From: Heligmosomoides polygyrus polygyrus
Taxonomy: Eukaryota; Nematoda; Chromadorea; Rhabditida; Heligmosomidae
Reading direction: 5' to 3'
Length of the DNA stretch: 64,000 nucleotides
NCBI GenBank assembly: GCA_947396885.1
Contig: OX377202.1
Coordinates: forward strand, 84,300,408-84,364,407
Each line of letters opens with the position of its first letter. The first letter of the stretch is position 1. Both the position numbers and the translations under genes were made by a program. Of the stretch, positions 48,460 to 60,177 are shown one piece after another. Below the pieces are notes generated by a model. It made no database searches. It worked only from the letters and a program-made list of their open reading frames with translations, and had not been told where the DNA came from.

Positions 48460-48782
48460 TTATCCTACAGTTTTGAATTTGAAGAATATCTCATCAAAGG
48501 TAGCATTGATAAGCTTGAGGCAGAGCTCATTAGATAGAGCTCGAAATTCTGCTGTAGAGCTATTTGTTTCACTCCAACATGTATCTTTGCACCTTTTTGT
48601 AAACCCTCTGAACATCCTATTGATTGCAGTTCCAGCAGATCTGGTCAACCTGCGCATTCCGATCGTCGGTCCGGCCGCCGTCGTGGGGCCGGCGACGACG
48701 GCCTCAGTCGGGCCGTTGTTAGCCGCGCGCGCGACGGATGTCACTGCTGCATGAGAAGAGACGGCGAGCAGGAGAATGATGC
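48460..48782 (-). CDS. Possible terminal exon of a small secreted protein
   Basis: An open frame begins with a signal-peptide-like stretch (GIILLLAVSSHA) and continues through an Ala/Pro-rich part to a C-terminal segment RCKDTCWSE...ELCLKL with three cysteines, ending in TAA. An in-frame TGA precedes the hydrophobic stretch, so a short upstream exon must supply the ATG. That region has been invaded by an M1 repeat (48860 onward), so the gene may be broken. Family not recognised. Confidence 0.3.
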
Positions 48783-48859
48783 CTCAGGTATGTCCACCTG
48801 GGCGCGTGGCCGCGGCGCCTACAACCAGCCGATACGAACGCACCCCTCCCCTGCAGGCA

Positions 48860-49262
48860 GGTAGAAGGCGTCTACGCATTTTCCGCAATTTTCCCGCACT
48901 GTAATTTGATCAGTAGCGATTGGTGGCGATCATTACTTCAAAAACAAACTTCAGATTCGTGTTCAGCGACCTCGATTGCCCCAGGCCGAAGTTCCCAGGC
49001 AGGGAGAAGCCGTCTGGGTATTTTTCGCTATTTTCGTGTCGCAATTTCCCCGCGCACCATTCCCCCCCCCCCCTCCCCCCCATTTTCCACACCTATTTCC
49101 CCCCTCTCCCATTTTACACACCTATTTCTCCCCCCTAATTTCTGCGACGCCGCCGCTCGATGGGATGACTCATAGCTTTGCGCGTTATTACAGAGTAGAT
49201 ACAAGTGCTCCGTCACGCCTATCGGCGTGGCTCGCACTTGTGCGCTTCGCGCGGTATTGTAG
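48860..49262 (+). mobile_element. MITE family M1, rearranged copy
   Basis: It contains the M1 interior (TTCAGATTCGTGTTCAGCGA, AGGCAGGGAGAAG) and one terminus (AGTGCTCCGTCACGCCTATC at 49204), plus C-rich slippage tracts near 49066-49082. Confidence 0.65.
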
Positions 49263-49267
49263 TATCA

Positions 49268-52200
49268 CTACAATACCGCTCACGGCGCACGGCCAAAAGT
49301 GGGCGAAAAAACGCAAAAATAGCTCGCAAAGCGTCGCATGCTCATAACTCCTTCAGTTTTAATTTTTTTTTTTGAAAAAAGGTTAGACTATTCGATTCGC
49401 CTCCTCGAAATTTACACAAACATGTGTAAAACTTTACCGGAACACCCATGTTTTCGCTGTGAGTAGTCCAAAATTGACTGGGGGAGGGGCTTTTGCGATT
49501 AGAGCAGCTCATTTCCAGGACATGCGTGCTTTTGGAGTATCTCAAGCATGGCGTACGTTGCCAATGCTCTGCCATGCCAGGAATGCCCCGAGAGTGCGCC
49601 GTGCGCAATGCACACAGAATCGAACCTATCAATCGAGTGGGCGAGCGCATGTCCACTGCGCTTCTCTTCCCTAACTGGGAAATGCGAAATACTCAAGACT
49701 ATTTCGAACCGTTTGGAGAATGCTATCAGAAATTTCCAGCCACCCCACTCAGGATTAGCTCCAATCTGTCCAGCAAAACTTTGGCGTGCGCAGTGTACAA
49801 TGCGTACAGAGAGAACCTTTCAATTGATGGGGGGGGGGGGGGGGAGGGGGGACAGCTTGTAAACGGAGCGTTTGGGGAGACTTATCAGAAATTTTCAGCC
49901 GTCCTACTCAAGAGTTGCTCTAAGGCTGTCCAGCGAGCCTTTGGAGTGCGCCGTGAACAATGCATACAGAAGCGAACCTTTAAATCGAGGGGGCGGCCGC
50001 TTGCAAATTGCACGCACGGACGTGTTCGGAGCGCAAGAGCTCTGTCAAGTTGGAACTTTTCAGGCTGCAGCTTGTAGGTTTTGCAGGCAGTCGAGCGTTC
50101 TGTTAGTAAGCCAAATTAGAATGGTTTAGCTTAGGAGGGGGCAATGTTATAGTGGTGCGAAAATGCAGGTGAGGCTTGCGTGACGCATTTTTTTCCGATT
50201 TCCGTGGACGACAGCGAGACGACGCGGCAAGCTAACGGCCTTAAAATGTGTACTCATACAGAGCGCTTAAGGTACTTTACGAAGACGTGTTCACAGCTCT
50301 TCAGCTTCCTAAACTGCCTTAGCCTCGGCTATCGTTTTAGAGCAGCGAAAGCTAGCGGTTAGAGCTTCTTGCGCTTCTACTCGTCCACATTTGAGTCATC
50401 GACACTCGCAATGGCACCGTTCCGTTCAGCATGAAAAGCACTATCGAACGATATCGATTTCGACCGATTTTGGAAACATCAATTTTTTGACTGCTTAGCA
50501 TCGAGGGCCGCAGCGAAAGGACGACGACGTCATCGAAAAATCGATGCCTTCGAGTTGAGCCATGCTTGATACCATTCGATAGAGCGCTTCATGCTGAATT
50601 GAATAGTGTTATTTAGGATGGGAAAAACTGTAATCTGGGCGAGAAACAGCGCGGAGAGCGTCTGCCGTTGTTGCGCCAAATTGCAAGCGCAGGCGTGTTC
50701 GGAGCACAATAACTCTGTCAAGTTCGAATATTTTCTGCGGCAACTTGTGGGTATCGTAGGCACTAGAACGGTTTATTAGAACACTTAAGCAGAATGGCTT
50801 AGCTTAGAAGGGGGCAATGTTACAGCGGTGCAAATATGCAGGTGAGGCTTGCGTGACGCATTTTTTTTTCCTATTTCGGTGGACCACTGCGTGAAGACGC
50901 GGGTAGCCAACGGCTCTAAAATGCGTACGCGAACAGGGTGTGGTCGGGTCAGGATCATTGATTTTGCTCAAAATTCGTATAGGGTCGGGGATTATTCGAG
51001 GTGCCGAACACGATGCCGGAGTACATTTGGACGATTACGGCAGGAGACCGCTCATACCGACAACTGAGGGTGATCGGCGATCCTGACCCGACCACGGATA
51101 CGTTACGTTAGGTGTCTTCCACTACTGTAGAAGGCGGAGCGATGCGCTCGACTACCGTAGCCTGACCGAGTGTCGCACCCGCCTCGCACGTGATTTCTCT
51201 ACGAGATGAGGCGAGTTGAGCAGTGCGCGCATTGCTGCTTTGGAGAGGTCATTTCTAGGTCGGTGATTCTCTCTGTGAGTATGATGACTCTCTTTAGTTG
51301 AGCTCTCCTCCAGTAGCGCCATCTCATTCTCTAGCCCACTTTGAGGAGCAGCTTTTTGCCGCGTTCGGAACTCCTTTAGCGTCTAAATTGAGGGAGTACT
51401 TAGTTTGATTCAACTGAGAAACTGACAGCACTTACTTACAGTCATGAACCGCGAAGCCTAAATTTATTGATTACGATCACCTCAGACTCATGAGCTCAAG
51501 CTGATGTGGCTAATTCAGTCTTTGTTGCCTTCGCTAAAGTGTATTATAAGGCGAATCCCCCTCCCCCAGGTGTCAGTCAACACCCCATAGCTTATGAATA
51601 CCAGAAATGTAAAAAGAAAGCAGGGCAAAAAACGACTAAAGTCCTCGATCACCACCCTACGACGGAAAGTTTGCTCCGCTGTGCACAGTCTACTCTGTTA
51701 ATCCGTTATAGCTCGTCGAAGGCGGGCTCATCAACATCGCCACGCTACCGTAATCGGGGGCGGCGGCGGGGGACCGATACCGTAACTCCGGGAGACACCT
51801 AAAGTAGGAACCCCCGACCACCCTCAAACGTGGAGTAAATTGCTGAAGTCGGCGGAATTTTCAAAAACGAACGTCGGTTCGTAATCAGCGCCCCAATTAA
51901 CCCCTAGATGATTTTTGGACGAAATTTGCACGGGAAAATTTGGCCAATTTCGAAAATACCGGTTTGCGATTGCGTCATCGTCCGCGCATTTTGAAATTGG
52001 AAATCGTTTTTTTTTAATTGGTCGAGAGTGACACCATTCGATAGAGCCTTTCGTTATGAACAAAACGTTGTTACTGGGAGTGTCTGAAACCTAAATATGG
52101 GCGAGTAAGAGTGCAGGAAACTTCAACCGCTAAGGTCGCCGCCCTAAAATGGCAGATTGGGCTAAGGCAGTTTAGGCAGCTGAGAAGAGCTGAGCCTGTC

Positions 52201-52990
52201 ACCGTAAAGTGCCTTAAACGCTCTGTTCGCATACGCATTTTGGGAGCTCTCCGCGTCTTCTCGCAGTGGTCCACCGAAATCGGAAAAATGCGTCACGCAA
52301 GCCTCACCTGCATATTCGCACGGCTGTAACATTGTCCCCTCCTAAGGTAAGCCATTCTGCTTTAGCTTTCTAATAGACCGTTCTACTGCCTACAATACCC
52401 ATAAGTATCAGCCGAAACGATTCGAACATGACAGAGTTATTGTGCTCCGAAGACGCCCCCGCGTGCAATTTGACGCAACAACGGCAGAAGATCTCCGCGC
52501 TTTCTCTAAATCTGTATGCATTGTTCACGGCGCCCTCCAAAGCTCTTTGGACAGCCGTAGAGCAACTCCTGACTAGGGCGGCTGCAATTTTTTTGACAAA
52601 ACTCTCCAAACACTCAATCTACAAGCTGTCCCCCCCCCCTCGATTGGAAGATTCGACTCTGTAGCATTGTGTACGGCTCACTCTCGGGGCATTCCTGGCA
52701 TGGCAGATCACTGGCAATGTACGCCATGCTTGAGATACTCCGAAAGCACGCATGTCATGAGAAATAAACTGCTCTAATCGCAAAAGCCCCTCCAGTCAAC
52801 TTTGGACCACCACGGCGAAAATATGGGTGTTCCGGTAAGGTTGTTTACATGTATGTGTAGATTTCGAAGAGATGGATCGAGTAGTACCAACCTTTTTTCA
52901 AAAAACCTAAAACTGAAGGAGTTATGAGCATGTGACGCTTTGCGACGCTATTTTTGCGTTTTTTCACCCACTTTTGACCGTGCTGCCAAG
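49268..52990. repeat. Large fold-back structure with ~1-kb inverted arms
   Basis: The left arm (about 49268-50400) recurs inverted in the right arm (about 52010-52990). Shared landmarks in the same order include GGAACACCCAT, GGAGTATCTCAAGCATGGCG, CATGCCAGGAATGCCCCGAG and GTGAGGCTTGCGTGACGCAT. The spacer of about 1.6 kb holds a further partial copy (50640-50940) and a small MITE. No transposase frame is visible. A long G run (about 49831-49852) lies in the left arm. Confidence 0.8.
50940..51095. mobile_element. 156-bp MITE-like element
   Basis: Perfect 17-bp terminal inverted repeats, GTGGTCGGGTCAGGATC and its inverse, bound a 122-bp interior. It interrupts a copy of the surrounding dispersed repeat. 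Confidence 0.75.
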
Positions 52991-53690
52991 CGGTATTGTA
53001 AGCTAAGGACAATCACATCAAGCTAGTTGTACAGCTTTTTTCCTTACCCAGGACTACAAAAGGCCTTAGTATGAGATAGGGCGATCTATTGGTTCCTCAC
53101 TAATGATCCTCCCTTAGTGAAATGGTCCTCCATTAGCGGTATGGTATCCCTCAATGATCCACTCTTAGCCGACGAAGAATTCTACTATAATCCCCAAACA
53201 CGTTGAGTGACGTCATTGACACGTCTTCTGAGTCCCAGGCACGTCATGCGACGTATTCCGCACGTCTTCTAAATCGCCTGACACGTAGAAGGCGTCTGGG
53301 TATTTTCCCCTGTTTTTTTATGCGCCACGTAATCAGTTTCGATTGACGGTGATCGTACTCCAAAAACGAACTTCAGATTCGTGTTGTGCGACTTCGACTA
53401 CCCCAGGGCTGAAGTTTCCAGACATGTATAAGGCGTCTACGTATTTTCCGCAACTTTCCCGCACCGTAATTTGATCAATAGCGATTGTTGGCGATCAGTA
53501 CTTCAATAACAAACTTCAGATTCGTGTTCAGCGACCTCGATTGCTTCACGGCCGAAGTTCCCAGGCAGGGAGAAGTCGTCGAGATATTTTTCGCTATTTT
53601 CGTGTCGTAATGTTCCCCATTTTTCCCCCGCTATTTTCTGCGGTGGGGCCGATCGATAGTATGACTCATCGCTTAGCGCGTTATTATAGA
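52991..53690 (+). mobile_element. MITE family M1, diverged copy
   Basis: It follows the M1 element at 40939 through GCTAAGGACAATCACATCAA, GATAGGGCGATC and the CACGTAGAAGGCGTCTGGGT region, then a second partial copy to about 53690. Confidence 0.7.
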
Positions 53691-53695
53691 GTATT

Positions 53696-53720
53696 ATATA
53701 TACATATATATACATATATA
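53696..53720. repeat. TATA-type microsatellite
   Basis: Alternating TATATACATATATATACATA. Confidence 0.85.
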
Positions 53721-54900
53721 TTGTGTTGAAATTATGAAAACCATTTTATTTTGTTTGGTATTTTCAGAGCAAACTGAATGATTTTAAAATCATCGCCTTG
53801 CAAACCAATTTGAATACCTTCTAAATTAAACCCAACACTTTTTGAAAATTTATAACCTTGCTTTAACTTACTTTTACTTTAATTTGCTGGATACAGAAAC
53901 AATTGTTATCTTATTTCAAAGTGCACACACAATCATATTTCTTTGAGCCACGCTAGAAAGGTCTAATGAGGATCTTTGTGGAATATAAGAGAGCACGACG
54001 GTGCGCAACCCCTGTCAGCGGCCATCTTCTAGGACAGGAGAACGAACAGAATGTCAGGCCGAACAGTTCTCTTATCGATGCTCACACTGGAGACAAACCG
54101 TTGGACTTCTCACCTTGCGAATGGCCAGCCTAGAGACCGCGATGACTCATTCTCGTTGGAGAGTAGTACAGTGAAGACGACCGTTGGAACTCTTTCCCTT
54201 CCCCAGTCTCGGCGTTGTCTCCTTTTCATCTCCAGTCATTCTTGCCCACACTTGTTGAGAATTGCCGGTAGATCAATTACGAACAGCTGACAGCGCATAG
54301 GTTACATACTAAGCCGGAGATGATAAGGAGTCAGAGCTTCAAAAATAGAAAGTTGTGCCCCAGCAAGGGGATCTACCACGTCAAAATACATACTCGTTGA
54401 AGCAGGAGCCGATACCACTGTCTCACCGATGACTGAATCCAATACTGAACGCATTCGAAATTCACTATCCAAGAAGGAAAGTTCAGCTCGGCCGTAGTCA
54501 AATTGCCACAGCTGAGGCAGCGCTCATCTTGTGCACGCTAGTGATGCGGCATCGATCGACGGGGACCGGGAGCCCGCTGGATCTTCACCGACTCAACAGG
54601 CGAGAGTACAGGGGTCGGGAGCTATGACCGAGATGGTTTTGCGATATTTTCTCGTATATTACTGGGATGACTCGGCAATGAGCTCAGGTCCTGCACACTT
54701 GTTCGTAACGATCTTTAACACCCTTCTATAGCTAGTCAAACAAAATTTTGCAAGGTACCTTAGTTCAGCAAATTAATTCGTAGATACAGATGACTGTAAC
54801 TACTCAACCAGTCCATTCCTGTAGCCAAGCTTCCATGAACTCTCAATTGAATCCACTAGTCTTTACCTTTATGGAACAAATTCAAAACGTAAAACCCTCT
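53721..54900. other. No supported gene
   Basis: An AT-rich first half, then neutral composition. Short open frames at 54051 and 54531 show no recognisable features. Confidence 0.4.
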
Positions 54901-54939
54901 TTGGAGCGTTCCAAAGCGGCTTTAGGAGCGAACGAGCGA

Positions 54940-55690
54940 CAGTGTAGAGTGGGCGTTTGGGGGTTTTATCAGAAATTTCCTGCCGCCCTACTAAGGAATT
55001 ACTCTAAGGCTGTTCACCTTGCCTTTGGGGTGCGCGATGAACAATGCCTATAGAATCGAACCTATCAATCGACTGGGCACGGCAGCCTGTAGAGTGAGCG
55101 CTTGCAGAGTTTTATCAAAAATTCCCAGCAGCCCTTCCCAGATATTGCTCTAAGGCTGTCCTGCTAGACTTTGGAGTGCGCCGTGAACAATGCATACAGA
55201 TTCGAACCTTTCAATCGAGATGCGACCGCTCGCAAATTGCACGCGCGTGCGTTTTCGGAGCTCTGTCAAGTTGGAACCTTTCAGGTTGCAGCTTGTAGGT
55301 TTGGTAGGCTTTTGTGACGCATTTTTTTCCGATTTGGGCGCTCCACTTCGGAACGACGCGGCGAGCTAACGGAGTTAAAATGCATAGGCTAAGAGAGCGT
55401 TTAAGGTACTTTACGATGACGTGCGCTGAACTCTTCACCTCCCTGAACTGCCTCGGCCTCAGCTCCCAGTTTCAAGCGGCGGAAGATAACGGTTAGAGTT
55501 TCTTGAGCTCTTACTTGCCCAGATTTGAGTTTTTGCACCGCTCTATTCAGCATGAAGAGCGCTATCGAATGGTATCAATTTCGATCGATTTTAGAAACAT
55601 CGATTTTTTGTCAGTCTCGCATCGAAGCGAGCGAGGCTGCTCGAGGCCGCGGCAGACGGACGATGATGTCATGAGGCATCGATGTTAAAA
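54940..55690 (+). repeat. Dispersed repeat, copy related to the fold-back arms
   Basis: It repeats the motifs seen at 49.7-50.6 kb: TTTTATCAGAAATTT, a CTAAGGCTGT...CCTTTGG segment twice in tandem (about 54975 and 55115), then TTTGTGACGCATTTTTTTCC and GCATGAAGAGCGCTATCGAA. Confidence 0.7.
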
Positions 55691-56639
55691 CTAGTACCAA
55701 TTCAGAATGTGGTGCTTTCGTTCGGCAGTGTCACAGACTAGAACGGCACCCGGAATACCTAATCGAGTGGAAACAATGTGGTGAGATAACTAGCCAACCC
55801 AGACTACCAAGTACGTTAGCGGTTCCATATGAAAGTAGGATCTGCATAAATTTTAGGGCGATTCATAGGGCGATTTTGGCACATAAAAGGAATGTGATAG
55901 CACTTAACGTTTGCAATTTTTCGCCTCTTTATTATAGGACTATATATTGCTAAGAGCCTTACTGCCGCCGTTAAAGGAGTCCTAAAAAAGTACGGACAAG
56001 TTTTCCGTTCCGAATTTGAGCAATGTGAACGAGTTTATTTACGACTTTCTTAAGTCGTATGGTCTGCCTGCTGAACAGCGTTTCTCGTACCTGCGAAAAG
56101 CAATGAATAGAAGCGCGAGAAGCATTTTTGGTAACAATGGGCTGTACACAACAGATCACTGCACACCTAACACATATTGACGGGAAGAGTACCAGAGAGC
56201 TTGAGGATGGTAGGTATAGTAAATGAAGTAAATGAACCTACCACTGAGCTTCCTTGGGGGTGAAGTTATCTGGGCAGGCAAGCTTTTATTTCTCGTTCTC
56301 ATCTGACACGTTTTGTCACTGCAAAACCTCTACATTCCATTATTTCTTCTTTACACCAACATAAAATTTAACTTAATCAGTTTCACCCATCAGACTGTTA
56401 CTATGAAAAAGAAATACATAATAAAAACATGTAAAAGAAAAGTGAAAAATTTAGAAATTAAATGAATTCAAACCTGGTATATTACAGGCTTTTAATGTAA
56501 GAAGAAAGATAAATGTTACAAGGTGTTGCAATGATGAAACATGCCAGGCTGCAAGAAAATTTTCGCCTGTCCAGATAACTTCACCATTCCTCGGCAGGAA
56601 CCTTCCCTCACTCCACTGCGCCAATAACACAATAAGAAC
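55691..56639. other. No supported gene
   Basis: AT-rich DNA without repeats or exons that I can assign. Confidence 0.4.
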
Positions 56640-56989
56640 TCAAATTAGAAGCAATAAAAAGAAACCGACCAGTTGGAGTGAAGTCGTAGTGAGGCGTGTG
56701 CGCACAAGAAAAGGTGGGCATGATGCCACCGTGTTTAGTTGATCACACCTCATGCATGACCTGATGGAGAGTGGAGAGTCCACCCTCGCCGTAAACTTGG
56801 CACCTAAGGTGAAATAGAGACGGCCCCATCCCGGAATGTCGGCTAGGTCCGGAAGGTCGGCTAGAACTACGCTTATGTACTGATTCCCGTCAAGATTCTT
56901 TGAGGTCAGCAACAGATCACCTGTTGCTGACGGTCCTTCTTTGTTGATATATTTATATGTGTTATAGTTCTCTAAATGCTTTACACCCG
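56640..56989 (-). CDS. Candidate terminal exon(s) of an unrecognised gene
   Basis: After an acceptor (TGCTTTCACAG) the frame is open for about 115 codons: NYNTYKYINKEGPSATGDL, ISVVLADLPDLADIPGWGRL, YFTLGAKFTARVDSPLSI. It ends in a hydrophobic tail (LQLVGFFLLLLI) before TGA, possibly a membrane anchor. Internal GTGATC and CACCTTAG/GT sites could be further splice signals. The two candidate exons upstream on the same strand may belong to it. Family not recognised. Confidence 0.35.
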
Positions 56990-57855
56990 CTGTGAAAGCA
57001 AGGTGCCTTGCTGCCGAGATTGCAGATAGAAATGGACTGCAAGGCACCTCTTACATAAATGGACCATGATTAGCTACGAAGCACACGAGCCTACTTCTCC
57101 TAGCGACCTCCTTTGATCGTTCATCTTTGGGGATTCAAGTGAACTCCCTCCTAGTTTGGGGCATGCTGCATTCATCCGCCGCCTACCGCATGGTCCGCAC
57201 TTGCCGTTAGGATATCAGGACACGACAGTGATGTCGGAATTCGTCTCTTCGACAGCACTGGTGTCCGCTTATAAGTGATGAATTTAGCCTGTCTAATGCA
57301 CCTTTAGCAGTAGATCTGTTGTCGCTCAGCAATTCCTGCAAATTATATGACTCTTCTATAGGTCGTATCTATTGATTACAAATGAATTTAATCATTCATT
57401 TTACCTTTGTGATGAGAGCACATAGTTCCGCAAATTAAATATTTTCTAAGGAAGAGATGCAGACTGCATACCCACCGAACAAATAAACACGAGACCTTGA
57501 ACATTTACCAAATTTTCTTGGATTCCTTCTTTACCTCTACACCTTCGAAATGACGAGACAAATTGTTATACAGGTTCCCAACTTCCCACCTGTCAGCACC
57601 AATTTAAGCCAGTTCCGAGAATAACAGTTTATTGTGCAACAAAAATATTGTGCACTGAAGGTACTTGAGACACAATACAGCGATGGAATAGACAATATGA
57701 ACAAGACCCGACAAGGAAAGTCACACAAGTATGAGTCAAGGAGTGGAGGACCTTGCGAGCGATAGGTGAAAACGAAAGAGCGAAGAAGAAACAGATACAT
57801 ACAACAGCAAGGAATAGTGAAGAGATACAGATGGAAGTGGCAAAGTTATACGTAC

Positions 57856-58010
57856 TCTAGCTGAAGCGTGAGAGGAATGAGCTCTAACATCACCAAGACC
57901 GTAGAGACCGTCCTGGAAGCTGAGACGATACCACTTCAAGAGAAACCTAGGTGAATGAGCAGTCAGCTTCCGCGAAATATCAATAGGCACATTCGAATTG
58001 TGATTGGAAC
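57856..58010 (-). CDS. Candidate internal exon of an unrecognised gene
   Basis: Bounded by ATGCTCAG and a GTACGT donor, with phase 1 at the start and 0 at the end. The peptide SNHNSNVPIDISRKLTAHSP, then RFLLKWYRLSFQDGLYGLGD is protein-like but not recognised. Confidence 0.3.
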
Positions 58011-58847
58011 CTGAGCATCAGGGATAGAGCCTATGGAATTCCTGGAATTCACGAACATCTAAGGTTTTCCAAAAAGTTGACTCCTGAATTCTCGGTCGGA
58101 ACGATTGAGCATTCGATATGGAACGTGAGGTTGCGTAATAAAGTAGCTATTCACACGGCTCTACTCATACGTCGATGGACGTGTCTTCTTTTCAACGAAT
58201 AGGCGATTAGGATATCGGGCGCGATCCGTAGTTTACTGCAAAACGTGCACCGTCTCAGACTTATGAAAGAGGAATTTTTGACATTGTGACCAGATTATGA
58301 CCCGATCAGACGAGACGCTTCAACCGCAGAGCTGATGCCCTGCCACAATTGGGGGCTGCAAAGTTCTTGGGAGGGGTCCGCGACGTTAGGCAACTACTGA
58401 AGTCAGCAGTACTCTGAAAGCGAGAAGGCCATAACGAACTTTTTGGATGTGGTCTACCGCTGACTCTGACTCGCTAAATGCACACCGGTAGTTAATCCAG
58501 CTGGAAGGTTCCATGAAACGGACATACAAGCTCATGAAGCAAGCTACTTCGGTGGCTGTACCTGCTATATGCGCATTTTTTCATGCTCCATCGAATTTTA
58601 AATCGCGAGTAGGAGGGCTGATGGCGACTTGAGATAACAGCTAAAATGATATGTATGTTACACTCAGGGAAGCTGCAGGAGAAGGGAGACCTTCGCTGCA
58701 GCACAGCGCTTCAGAAATCCCAATTAGGCCAAAGGCGCATTCGCAGACCGAAACGTGTTCTGCTGTCAGGCCGGCTTACAAATAGATTCCAGTTACATCG
58801 ACGTCACATCCAGACGACACGACGTGGCGTCACAACGAGCCGCTCAC

Positions 58848-59140
58848 GAGGATCACTGTGACGGATTGTCGGTGCGAGACAGCTGAGAGACGAGCGCTCT
58901 CCGGCGGACCGGCGGAGGCCGGCGAACTTTTCCGCTCCGGCTCGGCGCAGACTACGGCGCTGCTGTGTACGGCCGGCGAGTCGTACCGCGGTGGGTAGAG
59001 GTACTGGATGGTGAGCGGAGGCGCCTCAGGGCTGGTCGGCGACGAGGGCGCAGTGCTGGACAGCAAGCGGAGAGGGTCGAAGATGACACCTTTCTCGATG
59101 TCCGAATAGAGCGGAGGCGGCGACTGGCTCGAGGCGACCG
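58848..59140 (-). CDS. Candidate internal exon, proline/serine-rich protein
   Basis: A strong acceptor (GTTCTTTTCAG) opens a 293-nt exon with markedly GC-rich, codon-like composition, closed by a GTGAGC donor. The peptide runs SPPPLYSDIEKGVIFDPLRL, LSSTAPSSPTSPEAPPLTIQ, YLYPPRYDSPAV and is low in complexity but well ordered. Same strand as the candidates at 57856 and 56640. They may form one gene, but at least one intervening exon would be needed to keep the frame. Confidence 0.42.
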
Positions 59141-59239
59141 CTGAAAAGAACACCGATCAGCTCTCGACCTTCTAGACTCATTGGTGGGAGACTCTCACAC
59201 GATATTACCCAACCTCTTGGATTTCAAAAGTTTTCCATT

Positions 59240-59851
59240 TTATTTTATTTCATACGACCTAGCGCGAGAGCGGAGCAGGAGGAAACGGGCGGCTTGGGGA
59301 GCTTTCAACAGCGTCGAAGAAGTCGCGAGGAAGACGAAGAACCTTCGACTCCATGCCCATCTACTCAACTCCACTGTTCTTTCTGCCATAACATACGCCT
59401 CAGAGACATGGGCTATACGAAAGCAGGATGAACACGCGATCAGCGTCGCGCAGCGTGGAATTGAGAGGACGATGCATGGAGTGACACGACCCACGCAAGT
59501 CAGAGAAGGCCTCCGGAGTTCCGAGCTTCGCCGACGTTCGAAGATCGGAGACGCTGTCGCGTGGGCCAAGTTGGTTTTAAGATTAGGTGGGCCGGCCACG
59601 TAATGCGCTTCGCAGACACCCGCTGGACGAGAGCCGTAACCGACTGGATTCCGCGGGATGTCAAGAGAATACCAGGACGCCCGCCAAAGCGTTGCTCCGA
59701 CTTCTTCGTGAAAACCCTGAACGACCGATATGACGCTCTTCGTGTCCATCGAGCGAGGAGAATCCATTGGAGCACTCTGGCACGCGACAGGGACGAATGG
59801 AGACGCTGCCGGCGCCCGCTTGAGCAAGTCGATGATCTCGTTCTCGCGCGA
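59240..59851 (+). mobile_element. LINE reverse-transcriptase C-terminal remnant
   Basis: The plus strand reads RKRAAWGAFNSVEEVARKTK, then LSAITYASETWAIRKQDEHA and [20 protein letters not shown], and after a frameshift near 59575 [37 protein letters not shown] and [20 protein letters not shown]. This is the C-terminal part of the non-LTR retrotransposon ORF, downstream of the catalytic FADD box, common in helminth genomes. The 5' part with endonuclease and polymerase is missing, so it is a dead, 5'-truncated copy, related to the remnant at 46256. Confidence 0.9.
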
Positions 59852-60177
59852 TAATTTGGCTGTCGTTCCGGACGCGGTAGCATTTATGGTCGGTTGGAGC
59901 GATGCGCTCGAAGGCGTTTTTCATGAGCGAGATCTTGATCGACATAGCCTTCTACGAAACACCGATGTCAGGCTAGACTTTCCTCAGCACACGGCTGATG
60001 TGACAGAGTGGCTGTCCCTGAGTCGATGTCTCCTCTTGGCTCCAGTATGCCGACCCTTTTGCCTTTTCACGCCTTCATAGGCTCGCTTTACAGACGACCT
60101 TGTATAATGCAGGTGATATTAATGAGCATTTTAAAGCACTTTGTAATGGGAAGCGCTCGGCAGTGTTGCCCAGCGAC

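Noticed and set aside
49493..50077. 194-codon frame with repeated QKF-A motifs
   Set aside because: It lies inside a dispersed repeat, crosses a poly-G slippage tract and is not conserved in frame in other copies.
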